Source: Frankiaceae bacterium (GTDB lineage Bacteria > Actinomycetota > Actinomycetes > Frankiales > Frankiaceae). From it: a DNA stretch of 10,828 nucleotides. Position numbers and translations under genes: made by a program. The stretch's first letter is position 1. Each line of letters begins with the position of its first letter. Below, piece after piece: positions 1-7,379 of the stretch. The notes beneath the pieces are model-generated. The model saw nothing but the letters and a program-made list of their open reading frames with translations. It was not told the DNA's origin and made no database searches. Location of the stretch: NCBI GenBank assembly GCA_030840885.1, contig JAVEDQ010000273.1:1-10828 (forward strand), in the 5' to 3' direction.

Positions 1-1295
1 TGGTCGTCGCGCTCTACAACAAGCAGTTCGTCAAGACCATCCCGGTTTCGTTGCAGACCAACAGCATCGGCAACCAGCTCGCCTTGAACGCCGACGTGAA
101 GTTCCGCGGTGTCAACGTCGGCGACGTGCGCGTCCTGACGACCAACGGTGAGGTCGCGACGCTGAAGCTCGCGATGAAGCCGGATCAGATCAGGCTGATC
201 CCGGCCGACGTCCAGGCCCGCATCCTTCCCAAGACCTTGTTCGGCCAGAAGTACGTCGAGCTCGTCTCCCCTTCGGAGGGGCAGGGCGTCCGGACGCTCC
301 ACAAGGGCGACGTCATCACGCAGGACCGCACGCGGACCGGCATCGAGATCGAGCAGCTCTACGACAACCTGCTGCCGTTCATCACCACCGTGGCGCCGGA
401 AAAGCTCAACAGCACCCTGACCGCCATCGCCACTGCCCTCGAGGGCCGGGGCGACAAGCTCGGCGACAACCTCGCCCGGCTCGACGACTACTTGCGCCAG
501 ATCAACCAGCACCTGCCGGCGATCCAGGAGGACGTGTCCGGCCTGGCCGACTACTCCCAGATCCTGAACGACGCGGCGCCCGACCTGCTGCGCTTCCTCG
601 ACAACAGCGTGGTCACCAGCCGCACCCTGGTCGAGAAGCAGGACACGTTGGCGCAGTTCCTGGCCAACTCGGCGGGGGCGGCCGACACCGGGAGTGCCGT
701 TCTCTCCGAGAACCGCGACCGCCTGATCCAGGCCCCGCAGCTCGGCGAGGACATCACCCGCACGCTCGCCCGTCGCTCCGCCAACCTGCCTCTGATCTTC
801 AACGGCCTGGCCGGCTTGGTCGACCCGGTGCACCAGGTGTTCGGGACCGGTGAGAACAAGAACTGGCTGCACATCAGCTTGTCGATCGTGGGTCAGAAGG
901 GCGCCTACACGCAGGCCGACTGCCCGAAGAACCTCACCCCGGATGGCGACCAGTTCGGTCCGAACTGCCCGGGCGGCGGGTCGAACAGCCAGACCGGCGC
1001 CTCCGCCGGCTCTGGCACGGCGACGCCGGTACCGTCCGCAGCCGTCGGCGCCACCCCTGCCCCGAGCGCGACTGCTTCGTCCGCGCTCACCGGGTCTGCC
1101 CTCACCACCAGCAACGCGACCGAGGTGACCGACCTGACGGTCGACTCGGTCGGTAGTCCCGAGGAGAAGGCCCTGATCCAGCGCATCGTCGGCACCGTGA
1201 ACGCCGAACAGACGGCGACACACGACATGTCGCCCGATCTCGCCAACCTGTTTCTCGGCCCGATGTTCCGGGGGACCGAGGTGACCTTCAAGTGA
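1..1295 (+). CDS. mceA: MceA-type MCE/MlaD family protein, 5' partial
   Basis: First of six consecutive Mce subunits, so by canonical order this is MceA. It is expected to be a cell-envelope subunit of a lipid or steroid importer. The frame is open to the left edge, so the N-terminal membrane helix and true start are missing; 430 codons are visible from base 3. Window residues about 11-93 form the MlaD/MCE domain, with the core ADVKFRGVNVGDVRV and the closing KTLFGQKYVELV. A helical, coiled-coil-prone segment follows to about residue 290. Then come two cysteines (window residues 307 and 322, the second in FGPNCPGG), a Ser/Ala/Thr/Pro-rich linker of about 45 residues, and a conserved-looking tail ending in LFLGPMFRGTEVTF. 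The stop TGA overlaps the mceB GTG start by 4 nt. Family assignment is firm; the letter A rests on order and on the C-terminal pattern. Confidence 0.93.
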   Translation, partial: VVALYNKQFVKTIPVSLQTNSIGNQLALNADVKFRGVNVGDVRVLTTNGEVATLKLAMKPDQIRLIPADVQARILPKTLFGQKYVELVSPSEGQGVRTLHKGDVITQDRTRTGIEIEQLYDNLLPFITTVAPEKLNSTLTAIATALEGRGDKLGDNLARLDDYLRQINQHLPAIQEDVSGLADYSQILNDAAPDLLRFLDNSVVTSRTLVEKQDTLAQFLANSAGAADTGSAVLSENRDRLIQAPQLGEDITRTLARRSANLPLIFNGLAGLVDPVHQVFGTGENKNWLHISLSIVGQKGAYTQADCPKNLTPDGDQFGPNCPGGGSNSQTGASAGSGTATPVPSAAVGATPAPSATASSALTGSALTTSNATEVTDLTVDSVGSPEEKALIQRIVGTVNAEQTATHDMSPDLANLFLGPMFRGTEVTFK

Positions 1296-2341
1296 AGATC
1301 GGCGCCTCGCTCACCAAGTTGATCATCTTTGCGGTGATCACGCTCACCCTCACCGGTGTCCTGGCCCAGACGATCGGCAACATCACCTTCACCAAGACCT
1401 CCCAGTACAAGGCGGTCTTCACCGACGTCGCCGGGCTGCTGGCCGCCACCGACGTCCGCATCGCCGGCGTCAAGGTCGGTGAGGTGAAGAAGATCGAGAT
1501 CCATGATCAGAAGCAGGCCGAGGTCACCTTCACGGTGAACCGCGAGATCCGGATCCCGCGGACGTCGCGCGTGGAGATCAAGTTCCTCAACCTCGTCGGT
1601 GGCCGCTTCCTGACCATCGAAGAGGGGCCGGGCAGCGCGATGCTGCCGGACAAGGGGACGATTCCCATCGCGCAGACGAAGCCTGCACTCGACCTCGACG
1701 TCCTGCTCAATGGCTTCAAGCCGCTCTTCCAGGCGTTGAACCCGCCGGACGTCAACCGGCTCGCATTCGAGATCATCGAGACGCTGCAGGGCGAGGGCGG
1801 GACCATCAATGACTTGCTGATCCACACCGCCAGCCTCACGAACACGGTGGCCGACAAGGACCAGCTGATCGGCAGCGTGATCGAGAACCTCAACACCGTG
1901 CTGGCGACGGTCGACGAGCGCGACAACCAACTCGACCAGCTCATCGTCCAGTTGCAGCGATTGTTCTCCGGGTTGTCCGAGGACCGACAAGCCATCGGTG
2001 ACTCGTTGTCGGGTATCGACCTGTTGACCGGCGACCTCGCCGGGCTGCTCAAGGACATCCGGCCCGCGCTGAAGCCCGATGTCGAGCACCTGGGCAGCAT
2101 CGCAGCGCAGCTGAACTCGCAGAAGGGCGATCTCACGAAGCAGCTGAAGGACCTGCCGCAGCGGGTGAATGCCGCGACCCGCACGGCGACCTACGGTTCC
2201 TGGTTCAACTTCTTCCTCTGCAAGGCGGACGGCGAGATCACCTTCACGCCGCTCCCGACCCCGCAGGTCCCCCTGCCCGTCCAGCAGACCCTTTCGACTC
2301 CCGTCAACGTCCGTAATACCGACCCGGTGTGCGTGAACTGA
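1292..2341 (+). CDS. mceB: MceB-type MCE/MlaD family protein
   Basis: Second Mce subunit, 349 aa, expected to be anchored in the membrane and to form part of the hetero-hexameric Mce tunnel. A hydrophobic helix spans about residues 7-25. The MlaD domain covers about 38-112, with DVRIAGVKVGEV and FLNLVGGRFLTIE. A long helical region in the Mce4_CUP1 style follows (about 130-300). The signature YGSWFNFFLC lies near residue 305, which is typical of MceB. There are only two cysteines, C310 and C347, both late. The GTG start at 1292 has a good ribosome site, GAGGTGA at 1278-1284, seven bases upstream, and overlaps the mceA stop (GTGA), which suggests translational coupling. The gene ends one base before mceC. 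Which lipid it handles cannot be told. Confidence 0.95.
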   Translation: MKIGASLTKLIIFAVITLTLTGVLAQTIGNITFTKTSQYKAVFTDVAGLLAATDVRIAGVKVGEVKKIEIHDQKQAEVTFTVNREIRIPRTSRVEIKFLNLVGGRFLTIEEGPGSAMLPDKGTIPIAQTKPALDLDVLLNGFKPLFQALNPPDVNRLAFEIIETLQGEGGTINDLLIHTASLTNTVADKDQLIGSVIENLNTVLATVDERDNQLDQLIVQLQRLFSGLSEDRQAIGDSLSGIDLLTGDLAGLLKDIRPALKPDVEHLGSIAAQLNSQKGDLTKQLKDLPQRVNAATRTATYGSWFNFFLCKADGEITFTPLPTPQVPLPVQQTLSTPVNVRNTDPVCVN

Positions 2342-2342
2342 C

Positions 2343-3395
2343 ATGAAGCCATTCCGCGAACGCAACCCGGTCCCGATCGGCCTTGCCGGCTCCCTCGTCC
2401 TGCTCATGTTCGCCCTCCTAGCCTTCCGGGCCCAGGACCTCCCGGTCTTCAACGGCGGCGGCACCATCTACAAGGCGAATTTCGTCGAGGCGTCGAACCT
2501 CAAGAAGGACCGCGAGGTGCGCATCGCCGGCGTGAAGTCCGGCAAGGTCCTCAAGGTCGAGATCGAAGGCGACCACGTCGTCGTGTCATTCCGGCTGAAG
2601 AAGAACACCAGCGTTCCTCGGCTGACCCGGGCGCAGATCAAGGTGAAGACCTTGACGGGGCAGGAGTACCTCGCCCTGCAGCCCGAGGGCACCGGGCAGC
2701 TGAGCAACAAGACGCCCATTCCGATCACCCGCACCACGGCCCCGTTCGAGGTGATCCCGGCCTTCCAGGGCCTGGCCAACACGATCGAGGGCATCGACAC
2801 CGTGCAGCTCGGCCGCGCGCTCGATGCGATCAGCGGGGCTTTCCAGGACACCGCACCGAACGTCAAGGGTTCGCTGACCGGGCTGTCCCGCTTGTCGCGG
2901 GCCATCGCGGCCCGCGACGACGAGCTCCAGCAGCTGTTGGGGCACGCCCGCAGCGTCACCGGCGTCCTGGCCAACCGCGACCAGGAGCTGCAGCAGCTGA
3001 TCGTGGACGCCGACGCGGTGCTCCAGGTCATCGCCGCCCGCAGAACGGTCATCAGCGAATTGCTGCGAAACACCATCGCCCTGTCGAATCAGCTGAGCGG
3101 ACTCGTTCGCGAGAACAGAGCCGCCCTCGCACCAGCCCTGAAGAACCTGCGCGGGGTAATCGACACCTTGAACCAGAACAACGCTTCGCTCTTCCGAGGG
3201 ATCCAGGTGCTCGCGCCCTTCCTGCGACTGTTCACGAACACCATCGGTAACGGCCACTGGTTCGACACCTTCGTCTCGGGCCTCCTGCCGTTGGCGCCTG
3301 GTGTCGGCAACGCCCCCGGCGGGCTTCCCGTCGGCGGCGCAGCAGGGGCGGCCGGCAGTGGCACGCAGCTGCCAGGCGGGGTGACGGTCCCGTGA
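2343..3395 (+). CDS. mceC: MceC-type MCE/MlaD family protein
   Basis: Third Mce subunit, 350 aa. One hydrophobic helix (about residues 11-29) follows a basic N-terminus. The MlaD domain is at about 41-115 (REVRIAGVKSGKV, then KTLTGQEYLALQPEG). A clear coiled-coil region at about 165-290 contains two similar heptad-like segments, DDELQQLLGHARSV and DQELQQLIVDADAV. The MceC-like motif GNGHWFDTFVSGLLP lies near residue 300 and is followed by a Gly/Ala/Pro-rich tail. The protein has no cysteine at all, unlike MceA, B, D and F here. The ATG start is one base after the mceB stop, and no strong Shine-Dalgarno sequence is visible, so translation probably depends on coupling. The family call is firm; the role as a tunnel subunit is inferred from studied Mce complexes. 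Confidence 0.94.
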   Translation: MKPFRERNPVPIGLAGSLVLLMFALLAFRAQDLPVFNGGGTIYKANFVEASNLKKDREVRIAGVKSGKVLKVEIEGDHVVVSFRLKKNTSVPRLTRAQIKVKTLTGQEYLALQPEGTGQLSNKTPIPITRTTAPFEVIPAFQGLANTIEGIDTVQLGRALDAISGAFQDTAPNVKGSLTGLSRLSRAIAARDDELQQLLGHARSVTGVLANRDQELQQLIVDADAVLQVIAARRTVISELLRNTIALSNQLSGLVRENRAALAPALKNLRGVIDTLNQNNASLFRGIQVLAPFLRLFTNTIGNGHWFDTFVSGLLPLAPGVGNAPGGLPVGGAAGAAGSGTQLPGGVTVP

Positions 3396-4510
3396 GCCGC
3401 ATCAAGACGATTGCCGGCGTGCTCGTCGCCGTTCTGCTCGTTGCCGCCCTGTTCTCGGTCGTGCTCGGCGGTCAGAACAAGAAAAAGGTCACCGCGGACT
3501 TCCAGCGCGTGACCGGCCTCTACAGCGGCTCGGGCGTCCGTCTGCTCGGCGTGCAGATCGGCAAGATCACTGACGTCGAGCCGATGGGACCGTTCGTCCG
3601 CGTCTCCATGGAGTACGACGGCAAGTACCAGCTTCCGGCCGACGCCGGCGCCGCGATCATCCCGCCGTCGCTCATCGCAGACCGGTACATCCAGTTCACC
3701 CCCGCCTACCGCGGCGGTCCGGTGATGAAGGACAACGCCCGGATCCCGCTGAACCGGACGCTGGTTCCGGTCGAGCTGTCGACAGTGCTGAAGAGCCTCG
3801 ACGATCTGTCGGTGTCGCTCGGCCCGGACGGTGCGAACAAGGACGGGGCGCTCTCGCGGTTGGTGACGGTCTCGGCCGAAAACCTGCGAGGCAACGGCGA
3901 ACAGATCAACAGCACCGTCCGGGATGTTTCGACGCTGCTGACCACCCTGGCCAACAACAAGGACGACCTGGTCGGCACCATCAACAACCTCGACCAGTTC
4001 ACCCACGCCCTGCGCAACAGCGACGGGGCCGTCCGCAGTCTGACGAGGGATCTCGCCGATGTGTCGTCGCAACTCTCCGGCGACCGGCAGAACCTGGCCA
4101 CCGCCATCTCGACTCTCGGTACCGCTCTCGGCGACGTCACTACGTTGGTCCGCGAGAACCGCAGCACCCTGGTCGCCGACGTCAAGGGACTCACTGACGT
4201 GACGGACACGCTGTTGAAGCAGAAGAACGCCCTGTCCGAGGTCCTGGACCTCGCCCCGACGGCGCTGCAGAACCTCGACGGTGCCTACGACCCGGAGGCC
4301 CAGGCTCTCCGGACGAAGAGCGACATGCAGATCGGGACGAACCCCACGCTCTTCGTCTGCCAGATCCTCGAGTCGCTCGTGCCCGGTGCGAACCTGTGCA
4401 AGGGCGGGCAGATTCTCCCCGGGACGCCCGTGACGGACCTCCTCAACGGGATCGGCAAGGGCACGCTTCCTGGCGGGTCCGGTAGCCCCTTGACCCCGAA
4501 GGCGAACTGA
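3392..4510 (+). CDS. mceD: MceD-type MCE/MlaD family protein
   Basis: Fourth Mce subunit, 372 aa. A membrane helix spans about residues 6-26, and the MlaD domain about 32-106 (SGVRLLGVQIGKI). It is followed by the motif SLIADRYIQFTPAYRGGPVM, which is typical of MceD. Residues about 150-300 are helical, with repeated polar heptads. After that come the segment LQNLDGAYDPEAQALRT and two cysteines, C323 and C336. The C-terminus is Gly/Pro-rich. The start is GTG 3392, with GGGGTGA at 3378-3384 spaced seven bases, overlapping the mceC stop by 4 nt. The stop shares one base with the mceE ATG (TGATG). It is expected to be another wall subunit of the same hetero-hexamer; the substrate is unknown. Confidence 0.94.
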   Translation: MSRIKTIAGVLVAVLLVAALFSVVLGGQNKKKVTADFQRVTGLYSGSGVRLLGVQIGKITDVEPMGPFVRVSMEYDGKYQLPADAGAAIIPPSLIADRYIQFTPAYRGGPVMKDNARIPLNRTLVPVELSTVLKSLDDLSVSLGPDGANKDGALSRLVTVSAENLRGNGEQINSTVRDVSTLLTTLANNKDDLVGTINNLDQFTHALRNSDGAVRSLTRDLADVSSQLSGDRQNLATAISTLGTALGDVTTLVRENRSTLVADVKGLTDVTDTLLKQKNALSEVLDLAPTALQNLDGAYDPEAQALRTKSDMQIGTNPTLFVCQILESLVPGANLCKGGQILPGTPVTDLLNGIGKGTLPGGSGSPLTPKAN

Positions 4511-5778
4511 TGCGCGGCTATCGCGCCCCCCGCGCCCCCCGCGCCCCCCGCGCCCTCGCGGTCCTGGCGCTCGTCGGACTGGTCACGCTGACCGGTTGCC
4601 GTGGTCTCACCGACGTCCGCCTTCCCGGTGGCACGGCGGGCAAGAACCCGTACATCGTCACGGTGATGTTCGACGACGTGCTCAACCTCGAGCAGCAGTC
4701 CTCGGTCCGCGTGAACGACGTGGCTGTGGGGGACGTGCAGAAGATCGAGATCCAGGGCTTCAAGGCGAAGGTAAAGCTGCGCATCAAGAAGGACGTGGTG
4801 CTCCCGGCCAACACCTTCGCCGAGCTGCAGCAGACCAGCCTCTTCGGCGAGAAGTTCGTCGCGCTCGGGCCGCCGCCGCCGCCGGAAGCCCCCGTCGGTC
4901 GGCTCGTGAACGGGGCTGTCATCGACCGGTCCGGCCGCAACCCGGAGACCGAAGAGGTCCTCGCCGCGCTGTCGGCCTTGCTCAACGGTGGCGGCGTGAC
5001 GCAGCTGCAGACCATCTCGGTCGAGCTGTCGAATGCCCTGGCCGGCCGCGAGTCCCGCGTCCGTGACGCGCTCCGCCAGCTGGATTCCCTCGTTGGTGCG
5101 CTGGACGACCGCAAGCAAGAGATCGTCCGCGCCCTCGAGAACGTGGACGCACTCGCGCAGCGGCTGGCCCGCCAGCGGGGCACCATCGCCTCGGCACTGG
5201 ACAACATCCCGCCTGCCCTGGCCGTCCTCACCGATCAGCGCACGCAGCTGGTGCGGATGCTGACGAGCCTGTCGAACCTCGGCCGGGTCAGCGACGACGT
5301 CATCAAGAACAGCCGCCAACAGACGGTGGCCGTGCTCAACAACTTGCAGCCGATCCTCGAGAACGTCGACTCGGCGAGGAAGAACATCGTCAGCTCGCTC
5401 GAACTGCTCACCAACTATCCGTTCCCGACCACCGTCGTGAACGGCGTCCACGGGGACTACGCCGGTCTCTACGCGAGCCTCAACCTCAACCTGAACGACC
5501 TGATTGCCGGCCTGTCGTCGAACCAGGCGGGTGGCGGACCCACCGGCGCGCTCACCGGCGGCGGTGGTACGCAGCAGCAGCCGACGACGCCCACGGCGCC
5601 CAACCTGGGGGGCAATCCGCTCCAGCGGGCCGTCCCGGCTCCCAGCACTGGCACCTCCGGCGGCACGGGGAACAACTCACCGGTGCCGGATGCGGTGAAG
5701 GGGCTGACCGGTGCCTCGGCCAGCTCGCCGAGCGGCGACAGCTACACCACTGCAGTTCTCCAGGGGATGGGCCGATGA
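4510..5778 (+). CDS. mceE: MceE-type MCE lipoprotein (LprK-like)
   Basis: Fifth Mce subunit, 422 aa, and the lipoprotein of the set, as MceE usually is. The N-terminus has an arginine-rich n-region, a hydrophobic stretch (about residues 15-26) and a lipobox LTGC with the acylated cysteine at C30, the only cysteine in the protein. The MlaD domain covers about 48-122 (SSVRVNDVAVGDV, SLFGEKFVALG) and is followed by a short polyproline run. Helical coiled-coil segments span about 145-300, then NYPFPTTVVNGVHGDYAGLY, and last a long Gly/Thr/Pro-rich low-complexity tail. The n-region carries a three-fold RAP repeat encoded by a 9-nt tandem repeat. The start overlaps the mceD stop by one base; GAAGG at 4498-4502, seven bases before ATG, fits a ribosome site. 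Confidence 0.95.
   Translation: MRGYRAPRAPRAPRALAVLALVGLVTLTGCRGLTDVRLPGGTAGKNPYIVTVMFDDVLNLEQQSSVRVNDVAVGDVQKIEIQGFKAKVKLRIKKDVVLPANTFAELQQTSLFGEKFVALGPPPPPEAPVGRLVNGAVIDRSGRNPETEEVLAALSALLNGGGVTQLQTISVELSNALAGRESRVRDALRQLDSLVGALDDRKQEIVRALENVDALAQRLARQRGTIASALDNIPPALAVLTDQRTQLVRMLTSLSNLGRVSDDVIKNSRQQTVAVLNNLQPILENVDSARKNIVSSLELLTNYPFPTTVVNGVHGDYAGLYASLNLNLNDLIAGLSSNQAGGGPTGALTGGGGTQQQPTTPTAPNLGGNPLQRAVPAPSTGTSGGTGNNSPVPDAVKGLTGASASSPSGDSYTTAVLQGMGR
4522..4555 (+). repeat. 9-nt tandem repeat coding for (RAP)3 in the MceE signal peptide
   Basis: Three perfect copies of CGCGCCCCC (4522-4530, 4531-4539, 4540-4548) are followed by a partial fourth (4549-4555). Each unit is CGC GCC CCC in frame and adds Arg-Ala-Pro to the n-region of the lipoprotein signal peptide. 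The unit length is a multiple of three, so slippage would change the number of positive charges without breaking the frame. Confidence 0.9.
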
Positions 5779-7172
5779 TCAGCCGCTTCGTGAAGATCCA
5801 GCTTGCGGTCTTCCTCGTGATCGCCCTCGGAGCCCTGACGCTCACCGGCGTCAACTACGTCGGGCTCGACAGGGTCATCAGCAAGCCCTACAAGGTGAAG
5901 ATCTATCTGGCCCAGACCGGCAACGTCTACAAGAACGCCGATGTCTCGTTCCGCGGGGTCACCGTGGGCCGGGTGAAGCAGATCGACGTGGCCACGAACG
6001 GCGCGGTCGTCACCGTTGCCATCGAGAACCAGAACAACCACATCCCGAAGCAGCTACGGGCCGAGGTCCAGAAGCTCTCCGCCGTCGGTGAGCAGTACAT
6101 CGACCTGCTGCCGCAGACGAGCTCCGCGCCCTACCTGAAGGACGGCGACTCGATCCCGTACTCCCAGACCTCGACCCCGGTCGACGAGAACACCGTGCTG
6201 GTGCACGTCAACGACCTGGTACGCACCGTCCCCAAGGGCGACCTCGTGACCACCGTCGACGAGCTGGGCAAGGCCTTCGACGGACTGGGTCCGGACCTGC
6301 AGCGAGTGATCGACCGCGGCAACGAGGTCATCACCTCGTTCCAGAGCGACCTGCCCCAGACGATCCGCCTGATCGAAGAGGGCCGCGTCGTGCTGAACAC
6401 GCAGATCGACGTCGGGCCTGAGTTCAAGAGCTTCGCCCATGACATCGCCGACGTGTCGGACACCCTGCGCACCAGCGACAGCGACCTGCGTCGCCTTCTC
6501 GACACCGGCGTCGTCAGCACCCAGGAGTTGCAGGGTCTGCTCAGCGACCTACGGCCCGAGCTGCCGCAGTTCCTCGGCAACCTGATCGCCCTGGGCCAAA
6601 TCCAGACGGCGCGCCTGCCTGGGATCGACCAGTTCCTGGTCCTGTACCCGAAGGTGATCGACGGCGCGTACGCCACGCTGAAGAACCCCAAGAAGGGCGC
6701 CACCTTCGGCTTGGTCACCGACCAGTACCCCACCTGCACGAACGGCTATCTGCCGACGAGCCAGCAGGGGCCGCCGGACGACAGCAAGACCAACCAGCCG
6801 GTGCGCACCGATCTGGGCTGCAAGGAGCCGATCAACAGCAAGGTCGACATCCGCGGCTCCCGTAATGCACCGCGTCCGGCGGGGGACACCACCGACCCCG
6901 CCCTCGGTGGCTACGCACAGGGCACCTCGGCTCCGTCGAGCTCCGGCTACGGAACCGCGGACGGCAACGCCGCCCCGGCCTCCGCTGACGCCGCCGCGCC
7001 GCTCACGCCCCCTTCGACCAACATCTCCGACCGCGCCGCGTACGACCCGGGCAGCGGTCTGGTCACCGGCCCCGACGGCACCGAGTACTTCCTGGGCTCC
7101 GACGGCGGTCAGGCCCAGGTGCTGGGGGACGAGAGCTGGAAGAATCTGCTCCTCGCCCCGCTGACCGCCTGA
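5775..7172 (+). CDS. mceF: MceF-type MCE/MlaD family protein
   Basis: Sixth and last Mce subunit, 465 aa. A membrane helix lies at about residues 8-25. The MlaD domain covers about 39-115 (ADVSFRGVTVGRV, SAVGEQYIDLLPQ), followed by a helical region (about 140-280) and the PGIDQFLVLYPKVIDGAY segment. Two cysteines, C321 and C349, flank a Gly/Pro-rich loop. The RGSRNAPRP motif follows, then an Ala/Ser/Pro linker, and a final block with YDPGSG and SWKNLLLAPL, a layout I recognise from other actinobacterial MceF proteins. The ATG start overlaps the mceE stop (ATGA), with AGGGGA at 5762-5767 spaced seven bases. It closes the coupled block: the next gene is about 200 nt away. The identity as F rests on order and on the C-terminal layout. 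Confidence 0.95.
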   Translation: MISRFVKIQLAVFLVIALGALTLTGVNYVGLDRVISKPYKVKIYLAQTGNVYKNADVSFRGVTVGRVKQIDVATNGAVVTVAIENQNNHIPKQLRAEVQKLSAVGEQYIDLLPQTSSAPYLKDGDSIPYSQTSTPVDENTVLVHVNDLVRTVPKGDLVTTVDELGKAFDGLGPDLQRVIDRGNEVITSFQSDLPQTIRLIEEGRVVLNTQIDVGPEFKSFAHDIADVSDTLRTSDSDLRRLLDTGVVSTQELQGLLSDLRPELPQFLGNLIALGQIQTARLPGIDQFLVLYPKVIDGAYATLKNPKKGATFGLVTDQYPTCTNGYLPTSQQGPPDDSKTNQPVRTDLGCKEPINSKVDIRGSRNAPRPAGDTTDPALGGYAQGTSAPSSSGYGTADGNAAPASADAAAPLTPPSTNISDRAAYDPGSGLVTGPDGTEYFLGSDGGQAQVLGDESWKNLLLAPLTA

Positions 7173-7184
7173 TCTCGCTCCTGC

Positions 7185-7223
7185 TCCGGCAGCGCGCGTC
7201 GCCGGAAGGCCAATCGGCCTCCC
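7185..7223 (+). terminator. Two adjacent hairpins after mceF, possible terminator or processing site
   Basis: Thirteen bases after the mceF stop, TCCGGC (7185-7190) and GCCGGA (7201-7206) can pair around a 10-nt loop. Directly next to it AGGCC (7207-7211) and GGCCT (7216-7220) pair around AATC, extendable by G7204-G7205 with C7222-C7223 across one mismatch, so the two stems compete at their junction. No T-tract follows, so this is not a classical intrinsic terminator. In high-G+C actinobacteria, hairpins without a U-run have been proposed to terminate or to mark 3' ends. It could equally be a partial attenuator or a stabilising hairpin between mceF and the Mas genes. Confidence 0.35.
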
Positions 7224-7224
7224 A

Positions 7225-7251
7225 GGAACCCGGCGTAGCGTGACCGGCGTT
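7225..7251 (+). promoter_or_regulatory. Possible ECF-sigma-type promoter before the Mas genes
   Basis: GGAAC (7225-7229) followed after 18 bases by CGTT (7248-7251) resembles the GGAAC...CGTT promoters used by SigE-like extracytoplasmic-function sigma factors, though the known spacing is usually 16-17. A TAGCGT hexamer (7236-7241) inside it could alternatively be a housekeeping -10, but I see no good -35 at the right distance. The position would let the two Mas genes be expressed apart from mceA-F. Short motifs of this kind occur by chance, so this is only a candidate. Confidence 0.2.
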
Positions 7252-7350
7252 ACCTGCAGGTGGTGGCACCCGGTCGATGGTGCGACCGCGCGTGATCGCT
7301 GTGCGGTGCAAGCCCCGGCTGTAGCCGGCCGAGGGCGCCGCCGGCCGAGG
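7252..7350 (+). repeat. Palindrome and 11-bp direct repeat in the mceF-mas gap
   Basis: This part of the gap contains a perfect 10-bp palindrome ACCTGCAGGT (7252-7261). The palindrome is bracketed by the inverted pair GACCGG (7242-7247) and CCGGTC (7270-7275). A CCGGC-TGTA-GCCGG hairpin lies at about 7315-7328. The 11-mer GCCGGCCGAGG is repeated exactly at 7324-7334 and 7340-7350, 16 bp apart. No ORF with convincing family similarity covers the gap. The elements could be operator sites or leader-RNA structure; none matches a regulator site I can name. Confidence 0.4.
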
Positions 7351-7367
7351 AACCAAGAGGACGACCG

Positions 7368-7373
7368 AGAAGG
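7368..7373 (+). promoter_or_regulatory. Ribosome binding site deciding the first Mas start
   Basis: AGAAGG at 7368-7373 is the only good Shine-Dalgarno sequence here. It touches the first ATG (7374) directly, which leaves no spacer, but sits six bases before the second in-frame ATG (7380). This favours 7380 as the real start. Confidence 0.6.
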
Positions 7374-7379
7374 ATGACG

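Noticed and set aside
905..2467. A 520-codon minus-strand open frame over mceA-mceC
   Set aside because: Antisense shadow of mceA/mceB with no recognisable domain.
4285..5451. A 388-codon minus-strand open frame over mceD/mceE
   Set aside because: Same shadow effect; the plus strand has strong family motifs throughout.
7295..7330. Resemblance of GGTGCAAGCCCCGG to part of a cobalamin riboswitch
   Set aside because: The other required elements of the B12 box and core are missing, and Mas genes are not expected B12 targets.
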